64,000 bases of DNA from UBA2862 sp045658005. GTDB taxonomy: Bacteria; Bacillota; Clostridia; Christensenellales; Aristaeellaceae. Shown piece by piece: positions 1 to 7,048 of this stretch. The notes below the pieces were generated by a model that saw only the letters and a list, made by a program, of their open reading frames with translations, was not told where the DNA came from and ran no database searches. Within the stretch, counting starts at the first letter, position 1. Every line of letters begins with the position of its first letter. The stretch covers positions 34,621-98,620 of the forward strand of contig JAZOUD010000064.1 in NCBI GenBank assembly GCA_045658005.1, in the 5' to 3' direction. The translations under genes were made by a program, and so were the position numbers.

Positions 1-3000
1 TGGCGAAACCTGTGACCTGCACCATGCCCTCCGGGGTTTCTCGCTCGATGAGCCGGGACCCACTTATCTCTGCGACGCGCCAGGCATCATTGCCATAGAA
101 TTCAAAGAAGCCATTGCGCTCAAAGCCGATGAGTGTGTCTGGGTACTGCGCTTTAAGAGCGTTGTACTCGGCATATTCCGCGTTGGTCAGCCGGTCAGAA
201 TTGTCGGAAGTCGATTCTATCTCCACGCTCTCTTGTTCCTGATCATCTTCATCTACTTCCATTTCCTGTTCGCTTTCGCCGGGCTGCTCCAACAGACCGA
301 ACATGGACATCTGCTGATTTTGCGCGGCCGGTTCCTTCTTCCAGGGCGGCTCCGGGAATATGGTGTAGGTGCCGTCGATGTAGTCATGCACCTGGAACAG
401 TATCTCAGTACATTCCTGATAATGTTCATTTTCGGAGGGCAGCGCCGCCATCGCATCGTCCATCTGACTGACCAGCTCCACGGCGGTGTCGGTCATCATC
501 AGGGCGTCCGCGAGGGGCTGCCGGTCCTCGACGGCGATCAGGTCAGCGCCGGCAGGACGCGGGATGTCCTCCGGCATGTGGTAATAGAAGCTGCGGATGC
601 GCCGCGCCATGGCATCGCGCTCATACCCTGGCATCTTCACATGATCCGAGGCCGTCAGATAGCGGTCATTCCGCATGAGATAGTCGATGCGCTGCGCCAC
701 CTTTGCCCAGGACAGGGTCACTTCCGCGGCAGGATTGGTGAATCCGCCGACGCGCAGGTGTATCCCCTTGGAATCGTGCGATTCATCCGAGCCATCCTTG
801 CCGTTCAGCGCGGGAGAATGGCCGCCATCTCCGTAGTGCTGTTTCAGGAAATCCGCACGGGCTTTCCTGTCGTCGGTGGACAGGAAGTGGGCGTAGATGG
901 CAAGCCTGCTGTTTTCATAGCTTGCGCCGCCCGCCAGCTCCGCGTCGATCTCATCCTGGGTAATGAAAACGCCGTGGTTTTCCCACGCGAAGCCTTCCCT
1001 GGCCTGAAAGGGTATCCATGGTTTTGCGAACGTCTCAAAGGTATCCGCCATGCGGGTGGGATTGTAATAGTGAAAGCGCATCACATCCCGATTCTCCGCA
1101 TAGACCGCTGCGAAGTCGCGGAGCCGGGACACCAGCCTGTCCACATTCTCCTGATGGTCGAGGAAGCGGGAAACCTTCTCCACCTCGTCAGGAAAGCCGC
1201 CTTTGAACATCTCCAATTCAGCTTCATCGAACAGGATGTGCCGGTAATCGTCCACGATGTCCCTCTCCATGAGCGCCAGTGCGTTGGCGTACTCGGTCAG
1301 CACATTCCCTCGCGCCGCATCCAGCACGGGTTGGGGCGCATACTCGCCCTGTTTGAGAAGCTGGTGGATTCTGCCCGCCACGTCGTCCCAGGACAGGAAC
1401 GCCTTTTCCATGACCTGCTCCCGCACGGAATGGCCTGCCGCGATCTGCAAGCCCAGCTCGTCGAACCAAACGGCGTAGTCGGTGCCATTGATGGTGAAAC
1501 CCTTGCCGCCCTTGCCATACTCACGCTTGACATAGGCCGTGGCCGCCTCCGGGGTCTGTTCGATTATATAGTTGTAGATCAGCCGCAGCTGGCTGCCCCG
1601 GCGGTTGCCACCGGTGCGCAGTATCTCGTCCACCACCTCCGTGGGCACAGTGATCTCACGCTCATAAGGCGCTGCCATGCGTTCCTCTATGGCGCGGATC
1701 TGCTGGTTGACAGTGGGCAATTCAGGCAAAGAGAGGGCAGAGGCGATTTCCGCCTCTGCCGCGCTCAAATCCTGTTCGGTTGTTTCCTCGGTCAGCTGTA
1801 GACCAATTCCGTCAATATGATCTCGTCCGCCCGATTCCGAAGGTTGTTCATCTGCTGAATCCAGTTCATCGGATCGCTCTCTTTCAGAGCCTCCGTCACG
1901 CCTTCCGTCCGCGCCATCTGCTCGGTCAGCTGCACCAGGCGCTCGTTCGCCCGTTGGTCGATTTCCGACAGATGCCGGGTCAGCTTGCCCGTCGCCAGCA
2001 TGCTCTGATACCAGTTTGGACGGTTCTCCTTCAGGTAGGTCCTGCGCAGCATCCCGTACTTCCCGATCTGCGGCGCGTTCTCCGTCTCGATTACCAGGTT
2101 CGGAAACAGGTAATCTCCCTTGCGATGATACGTCAGCTCCATTCTCTTGCCCTCCTTCTTCGGGTCGTTCACTGTCTTGACTTTCGCGCTTTAACGTGGT
2201 AAAGCGATTATACACCGGACTTTCACTTTTTGCAAGGGGTTTCTGCAAATTTTCTCGGACAGGATTTTCACGATCCCACGCGCGTATCTCCCGCCCAATG
2301 TCCATGAGGATGATCTCGGTGAGGTTGCTCACGGCGTTGCCCAGCACCGTGAGGGTGCCCAGCCGGTTGAAGAACTGGATGCCCCGGAAGTCGCTCTCAT
2401 GGAGATAGCTTTCAGGGTTCAGCCCGCAGCGCCGGGCCACCTCATAGAAGATAGAATTCCGGAAGACGGCGCGGAAAGTCTCCCTCCGCGCCTCCTCCGG
2501 CAGCGTCGCCAGCAGCGAGCCGTTCATCTCCTGTTCGATGCCGTCCATCGCGTCCTCCAGGTATTCCTCAGTCACCTGCTCGGCCACCTGCTCCAACGCA
2601 AGCATGATGGAGCTGACGTCGGGCAGGTTGTAGGTGCTGGACAGGTAAACGAGGAACCACTCCCTGTGGCGGTCATCCAGACGCCAGATGTAGGGATCGG
2701 GCGCACCGAGCACAGCATAGGTATCCGCGATGTCAAACACATAGCGCAATCTCTCCGGCTGGGTGGCGTCGTCGATGAGGGCGATGCCCTTCGCGCCGCG
2801 ATTCACCCACCGTCCGACCTTCTGATTCCACGTATCCAGCGTGGCGCAGGCCGTGGCTTCAGGCCGCTGGGCGTAGATCAGCAGCTGCTCCAGAAAGCTG
2901 TAACGGTACATCCGCGAAGCGGTGTCCATGAAGCGCATCCAGTCCTGCGGGGAACTGCTGACCGACCCGGCCTCGGAATAGGCCAGGTTGCGGATATTGT

Positions 3001-3013
3001 TCAGTTTCGCCAA
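1..3013 (-). CDS. Large polyvalent ICE protein (ArdC-like N-terminus, LPD repeats), C-terminus beyond window
   Basis: The frame is open from a TTG at 3013 (in-frame TGA just before it, AAGGAAG 8 bases upstream) to the window edge, at least 1004 codons. Residues ~1-245 contain a YAQRP...W...RWVNRGAKGIAL pattern resembling the ArdC-type ssDNA-binding domain. Residues ~245-430 are a Gly/Arg/Asp/Glu-rich linker. After that come two similar modules (TGGN.., GKGFTINGT..VWFDELGL; then SRLAIYAHF..YGDGG) typical of large polyvalent ICE proteins. The last residues in view (YPDTLIGFERNGFFEFYGND) recall MutS domain I. Relatives usually carry helicase and methylase domains further on; these are not visible here. 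It is the last gene of the transfer operon. Likely role, inferred: processing or protecting transferred ssDNA. A complete tnpV lies within the linker in another frame. Confidence 0.8.
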   Translation of the reverse strand, partial: MAKLNNIRNLAYSEAGSVSSSPQDWMRFMDTASRMYRYSFLEQLLIYAQRPEATACATLDTWNQKVGRWVNRGAKGIALIDDATQPERLRYVFDIADTYAVLGAPDPYIWRLDDRHREWFLVYLSSTYNLPDVSSIMLALEQVAEQVTEEYLEDAMDGIEQEMNGSLLATLPEEARRETFRAVFRNSIFYEVARRCGLNPESYLHESDFRGIQFFNRLGTLTVLGNAVSNLTEIILMDIGREIRAWDRENPVRENLQKPLAKSESPVYNRFTTLKRESQDSERPEEGGQENGADVSSQGRLPVSEPGNRDGERAADREVRDAAQDLPEGEPSKLVSEHAGDGQADPASVGNRPTGERAPGAADRADGADGRRDGGSERERSDELDSADEQPSESGGRDHIDGIGLQLTEETTEQDLSAAEAEIASALSLPELPTVNQQIRAIEERMAAPYEREITVPTEVVDEILRTGGNRRGSQLRLIYNYIIEQTPEAATAYVKREYGKGGKGFTINGTDYAVWFDELGLQIAAGHSVREQVMEKAFLSWDDVAGRIHQLLKQGEYAPQPVLDAARGNVLTEYANALALMERDIVDDYRHILFDEAELEMFKGGFPDEVEKVSRFLDHQENVDRLVSRLRDFAAVYAENRDVMRFHYYNPTRMADTFETFAKPWIPFQAREGFAWENHGVFITQDEIDAELAGGASYENSRLAIYAHFLSTDDRKARADFLKQHYGDGGHSPALNGKDGSDESHDSKGIHLRVGGFTNPAAEVTLSWAKVAQRIDYLMRNDRYLTASDHVKMPGYERDAMARRIRSFYYHMPEDIPRPAGADLIAVEDRQPLADALMMTDTAVELVSQMDDAMAALPSENEHYQECTEILFQVHDYIDGTYTIFPEPPWKKEPAAQNQQMSMFGLLEQPGESEQEMEVDEDDQEQESVEIESTSDNSDRLTNAEYAEYNALKAQYPDTLIGFERNGFFEFYGNDAWRVAEISGSRLIERETPEGMVQVTGFA
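1792..2142 (-). CDS. tnpV: TnpV-family protein nested out of frame in the large polyvalent gene
   Basis: A 116-residue protein starting MELTYHRKGDYLFPNL. It is clearly homologous to the free-standing TnpV at 27837 (shared GDYL.PNL, GKYG..RR.YLKE.RP, and a C-terminal LTELVY/LHDLIY). The chosen ATG at 2142 has AAGGAGGG 7 bases upstream; a GTG at 2172 is an alternative with no good RBS. The whole gene overlaps the large gene on the same strand in a different frame. The family is named after a Tn4451 gene; its function is unknown to me. It has its own promoter and palindrome at 2187-2235. Confidence 0.75.
   Translation of the reverse strand: MELTYHRKGDYLFPNLVIETENAPQIGKYGMLRRTYLKENRPNWYQSMLATGKLTRHLSEIDQRANERLVQLTEQMARTEGVTEALKESDPMNWIQQMNNLRNRADEIILTELVYS
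2187..2235 (-). promoter_or_regulatory. Promoter plus operator-like palindrome for nested tnpV
   Basis: On the minus strand TTGCAA (2235-2230), 17 bases, then TATAAT (2212-2207). This is followed directly by the palindrome CGCTTTA-N6-TAAAGCG (2206-2187), about 45 bases before the tnpV ATG. The same arrangement, with the same arms, precedes the second tnpV at 27762-27810. The site lies inside the coding sequence of the large polyvalent gene. Confidence 0.65.
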
Positions 3014-3046
3014 TCAGATCACTTCCTTGTCGTTTAGAGGAGGCGT

Positions 3047-3688
3047 TTAATCGTCGCTCTCCTCGTCGCTGTCGTCGTACTCCATGCCCTCGTCGTCATC
3101 GTCGTAGTCCTCGTGCTTGGGCTTGTACACCTTGAAGTACCAGCCGCCGCCGATGACCGCCAGCGCCAGCGCGCCGATCAGGGCATAGGAATTGATGTTG
3201 GTTTCCTTCTTCTCCGGCTCTACGGTGATGACCTGGGGCGTCGGCGCAGGAGTGGGCAACTGAATCTGCACCGTGGGCGCGGGCGTCGGCGTCGGCGCGG
3301 TGTAACCCTCGATGAAGTCGGAGACATCGTCCTCGTTCACCTTCGCCAGCATATACACGTTCTCGCTGGCGCGGGCGCGATCCACCACGATGAAGAAGGA
3401 ATTGTTGTTGCTGGTGGTGATGGTGTAGAACTCCTTGGAGCCGTCCGAGATATCGTCCAGCACCTCGCCGTTGCCCGCGATGGTGAAGGGCTGCATGGAC
3501 ACCTCCGGCAGCGGTTCATAGGATACGTCCGGCGTGGGACCGGGCGTGGGCGTGACCTCGATGATTTCGGCGGGCTCCGTGTCCACCTCGGCGGCCTAGG
3601 GGACATTAGCGTATGCCGGCGCGCCCATCAGCAGCGCCGACACGCCCAGCAGAAGGGGTATGGTTTTCATCAGCTTTCGGATTCTCAT
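3047..3688 (-). pseudogene. CD1107-like (DUF4366-type) ICE surface protein interrupted by in-frame TAG
   Basis: From the ATG at 3688 (GAGG about 6 bases upstream) the frame encodes a signal peptide ending ..MGAPAYA-NVP. It then meets TAG at 3598-3596 (codon 31) and stays open for 182 further codons to TAA. The rest has the CD1107-family pattern: an acidic Pro/Thr linker, SKEFYTITT..NSFFIVVDRAR..ENVYMLAKV, a Pro/Thr-rich stalk, one membrane helix near residues ~165-180 and a very acidic tail. A restart at GTG 3586 would remove the signal peptide. A CAG-to-TAG change would explain the stop. It lies between the NlpC/P60 gene and the large polyvalent gene, the usual position in Tn1549-type elements. 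Confidence 0.7.
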
Positions 3689-3721
3689 GTTTTCCTCGCT
3701 TTCTTACAGGGAGACCTGTAT

Positions 3722-6181
3722 TCAGTTGTCATAGAAGGGCAAGCGTCCGAAGCACAGGAAGTGCGCCTTGAAGTAGCGGGTATCGATGCGCCCGTACTTG
3801 ATGGGATTGCCGCAGTGGATCATGGTGTTCTGTCCCACATAGATGCCGACGTGGGAAGCGCCGTCCGTATCGTAGGTCTTTTCAAAGAACACCAGGTCTC
3901 CGGGACGCGCCTGGTCGGGCGACACATAGGTACACATGCGGCACAGCTCCTTCGCTCGCTTGGTGCCGACATTCCAGCCATTGCCGCAGTGGTTGAGCAC
4001 CCAGCACACGAAGCCGGAGCAGTCGAAGCCCGTGCGCGGGCTCTTGCCGCCCCACACATAGGGCATCCCCAGGTACTTCTCCGCTTCCCGGATCATGTTG
4101 GCAAACTTCACGTCGGACAGGGCTTCGGGCGGAATGTCGAAGTGGATTCCCGAACTGCCGACGCCGGAGGCCGCCGAGAGATCGAACAGGTAGGGGCGGT
4201 TGCCATAGGTCTTGTTGAGCGCGTCATAGATGATGGTTTCTTCCTCGTTCATGTTGGCGCGGGCGACCATATCGAAGTAGTGGTTGGTCAGCACCGCGTA
4301 CTGGGTCCGATGCTCATATTCCACCTCCTGCTCTACGGGGTACTCCTCGATGACCGTCAGGCCGGTCTCCTCGTCGTAAACCTCCCGCGTCTCCATCACC
4401 GACTCCACGCGGGTTCGTATCTCGCTGCCCGTGGACAGGGACAGCGTATACTGCTGCCGGAACAGGCGGTTGATCTCGGCCTTGACCTCATTGTTGTAGG
4501 TGAAGCCGCCGAATTTCACCTGGAGATAGGAGATCAGGTGATAGGGATTGTGCTCGATCTCGTCGATCTGGTATTCGTAATCATCGTAGCCGGGATGGGA
4601 CGTTTGCAGGCCGTAGACCTGCGAACTCAGGCCGTCCTCCAGCGCGCAATAGGCGTTCTCGGCGGCATAGATATCCTCGTCCGTGGAGACGTAGGTGGTG
4701 GAGATCACCGTGGTGCCGCTGCCATGTACCAGCGAGGCGACGCTGGTCATGGACACGCCGATCAGTGCGAAGATCAGGCCCGCCGCGGCGACGCCGATGA
4801 TCGCGCCCTTGTGTTCGGAGAAGAAGGATTGTACCGCCTTTTTCGCCTTCGCCGGGATGGAGAAGGACGTGTCCGCGGATTCCACAAAGCCGCCCGCTGT
4901 CACCACGGTTTGCTTGCGCTTGGCGGCGATGGCGGCCCGCTGGCGCTTTTTCTTATGGAAGGCGCGGATCTGCTCCTTTTTCCGATGCTCCACCTGGGCG
5001 GCGTGTTCCTGCTTCACGGTTTCCATGCGCGCCTTGCTGGCCTTGCGCCGGTTGGCTGCGCGCTTGGTGGACTTGGCGAGGCCGGTTGTCTTGCGGATAG
5101 CAAGCCCGCTTGCTTCAATGGATTGAACGCCGGTATTCTCCGCACCGGCCTCATGAAGCTGCTGACCGGCGTAGAGCAGTGCCGGGGTCGCGGCGGTTTT
5201 CACCGTTCGCTTCGCTATCCTGCCCGCGCCGTGGACGAAGTTGGAGCCTTCATCCGAGAAGTTGAGACGGCTCTTGCGCTTCGCGGAGGCGATGCTCTCC
5301 GTCTGGGCAGTCTCGCCCTCGGCCAGCTCCTCAAAGGTCTCGGCGGCGGCCTGCTCTTTCGCCTTGGCCTCTCGGAACGCGCTGGCCTGCGCGCGCTGGC
5401 GCTGCTTGACCTCGGATGGAGCAGGGCTTTCGCTCTCTGCCGGTTCTTCGGACCCCTCAATGGGTTCTTCGGAACCAGCCTCCATCTTTATACCGTCGTC
5501 ATCGTAAAGAACGCGCCGCTGCTTTCGCGGCTTAATTTCGGCGTCAGGCGTATCAATGGATTCAACCTCAGCCTGTTCGCTGATCTCCGCTTCAAGCCGC
5601 TTCTCATCCTCGTCGTACCGAAGCCGACTGGCGTTCCTGCGCTGCACATGCTTCTTATCGTCTGAACCTCTCACCGGGCGATCCCGGAGATCGTCCGAGC
5701 GATATTTGAAGCGGCTGCTGAGCCCCGGTAGACTGGCATTATCATCGACGGCACGGGCGGACTGACGCCGCTGGGATCGGCTGTGGGAGGGCATGTCGGC
5801 AACACGGGATTCCAGCGGTTCATCGGTTTCCCGGAGACTATCAGCCTCTCCTTCCTCTATGGCCTCACGGCTTCTTGCCAACTGTTGCGGCTGGCCACAG
5901 CCTTGCCTGTGGGGACGCGATTCCACTTCATCGTCGCGGTCATACCGGCTGGCACCCCGCTTTCCGGCTTTCGTCTTGCTGGGCGCTGGCTTTCCTTTCT
6001 CCAACACTCCGTCAAGAGTATCTATGCCATCATCCGGCCCTCGTGCCATGTTCACATCCAGCTCGACATCCTTCTTGCCGACCCTGCGCCGCTTTTTTGT
6101 GCGCACGTTCTCCTCGACCGTCGCGCCGCGAGCGCGCCGCTGGACGAGCTTATCCTTGGCCTTGTAGATGCGCTTTGCCAT
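3722..6181 (-). CDS. Membrane-anchored NlpC/P60 (C40) peptidase, CD1108-like
   Basis: 819 residues. The first ~440 are charged, low-complexity cytoplasmic sequence. A membrane helix (GAIIGVAAAGLIFALIGVSM) lies near residue ~460-480, followed by an extracellular linker. The C-terminal NlpC/P60 domain (~700-815) has catalytic Cys in FDCSGF and His in ASHVGIYVG. This fits a cell-wall hydrolase that opens peptidoglycan for the conjugation channel, the counterpart of VirB1-type lysozymes. The start ATG has AAGGAAG upstream and lies 15 bases from the sortase stop. The long N-terminal extension is larger than I expect for the family. Confidence 0.85.
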   Translation of the reverse strand: MAKRIYKAKDKLVQRRARGATVEENVRTKKRRRVGKKDVELDVNMARGPDDGIDTLDGVLEKGKPAPSKTKAGKRGASRYDRDDEVESRPHRQGCGQPQQLARSREAIEEGEADSLRETDEPLESRVADMPSHSRSQRRQSARAVDDNASLPGLSSRFKYRSDDLRDRPVRGSDDKKHVQRRNASRLRYDEDEKRLEAEISEQAEVESIDTPDAEIKPRKQRRVLYDDDGIKMEAGSEEPIEGSEEPAESESPAPSEVKQRQRAQASAFREAKAKEQAAAETFEELAEGETAQTESIASAKRKSRLNFSDEGSNFVHGAGRIAKRTVKTAATPALLYAGQQLHEAGAENTGVQSIEASGLAIRKTTGLAKSTKRAANRRKASKARMETVKQEHAAQVEHRKKEQIRAFHKKKRQRAAIAAKRKQTVVTAGGFVESADTSFSIPAKAKKAVQSFFSEHKGAIIGVAAAGLIFALIGVSMTSVASLVHGSGTTVISTTYVSTDEDIYAAENAYCALEDGLSSQVYGLQTSHPGYDDYEYQIDEIEHNPYHLISYLQVKFGGFTYNNEVKAEINRLFRQQYTLSLSTGSEIRTRVESVMETREVYDEETGLTVIEEYPVEQEVEYEHRTQYAVLTNHYFDMVARANMNEEETIIYDALNKTYGNRPYLFDLSAASGVGSSGIHFDIPPEALSDVKFANMIREAEKYLGMPYVWGGKSPRTGFDCSGFVCWVLNHCGNGWNVGTKRAKELCRMCTYVSPDQARPGDLVFFEKTYDTDGASHVGIYVGQNTMIHCGNPIKYGRIDTRYFKAHFLCFGRLPFYDN

Positions 6182-6196
6182 GCGATTTCACTTCCT

Positions 6197-7048
6197 TCAT
6201 TCGTTGATTTTCCTGGCGACCACGACCATGCGCCCGTTCTTCTGCGAGTATTCGCAGGTGGAGAGCGTCAGCAGCTTGTCGCCGTACCGCGCCGTCACGC
6301 CTGTATCGTACAGTGCCCGTTCCCGGCAGGCGCTGATGTAAGCGTCGTATTCCTCCGCGCTGTTCGCCTTGGAGAAGGCGTAATACGCAAAGTCATGTCC
6401 GGTGTAGACGGGCGTGGTGAAGGCGAACATGACTTCATAGGTCTCCGAGCCATGCAGCGTCTCATAGACAATCCGCTTGTGTTCCTCGTAAAAGGACTGC
6501 TTCTTGTACTTGTTGAGTGCCGCGAACATCTTTCCGCTGTTCATGTGGTGCCCATAGATGATCACGTTGTCGCTGTCGTCGGGATCACAGTTTTCCGCGA
6601 TGAACAGCGCCCCGGCAGAGGCATGGTTGCCGTTGAAGTCGCGGTGCAGATAGTAGTTCTTCGGGTTGGGACGATACATCACGGGATAATCGATGACCGT
6701 TCCCTCAATGGTGATCCACGCCACGCAGTCAGGATTCTTCTCATGCAGCGCCAGCAGACCGGAATGGATGACCGGCGGTAATGTTGGCTCCGGCGTTTCA
6801 TCTGACAGGCTTTCCTCGCCATCCACCTGGTCGCTTTCTTCCGTATTGGTAACTGTCGTCGTCGCCATTGGCGTGACGACCATGCCATCTGTATGGGAAT
6901 CATCCCCGGCGGCATGAATCGCCGCCAGCTCCGCATACAGCGAAGCTGAATGCGCCTCCTCCCGAATGTAAGGGATAAGGTTGACGGCGCTGACAGCGAT
7001 GCCTCCAACGGACATAAGCAACAATCCGATGCTAAGAATCTTCCTCAT
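6197..7048 (-). CDS. Class B sortase
   Basis: A single N-terminal membrane anchor is followed by a sortase fold. Catalytic His is in IYGHHMNSGKMF, Cys in LLTLSTCEYS and Arg in NGRMVVVAR near the C-terminus, giving the class B layout. The ATG at 7048 is preferred over 7054 because AGGAAG is then 6 bases away. It overlaps the virB4 3' end, suggesting translational coupling. The likely substrate is the element's own adhesin (14481-21095), which ends in a TPKTG sorting signal. Confidence 0.88.
   Translation of the reverse strand: MRKILSIGLLLMSVGGIAVSAVNLIPYIREEAHSASLYAELAAIHAAGDDSHTDGMVVTPMATTTVTNTEESDQVDGEESLSDETPEPTLPPVIHSGLLALHEKNPDCVAWITIEGTVIDYPVMYRPNPKNYYLHRDFNGNHASAGALFIAENCDPDDSDNVIIYGHHMNSGKMFAALNKYKKQSFYEEHKRIVYETLHGSETYEVMFAFTTPVYTGHDFAYYAFSKANSAEEYDAYISACRERALYDTGVTARYGDKLLTLSTCEYSQKNGRMVVVARKINE

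Noticed and set aside
233..1801. Long plus-strand frame (522 codons)
   Set aside because: Antisense shadow of the large polyvalent gene, which has clear family motifs on the minus strand.
2280..2290. Apparent frameshift between the N-terminal part and the linker of the large polyvalent gene
   Set aside because: Careful reading across the line break shows the frame is continuous (..REIRAWDREN..).
3113..5665. Long plus-strand frame (850 codons)
   Set aside because: Antisense of the CD1107-like and NlpC/P60 genes; His/Arg/Gly-rich with no recognisable motif.
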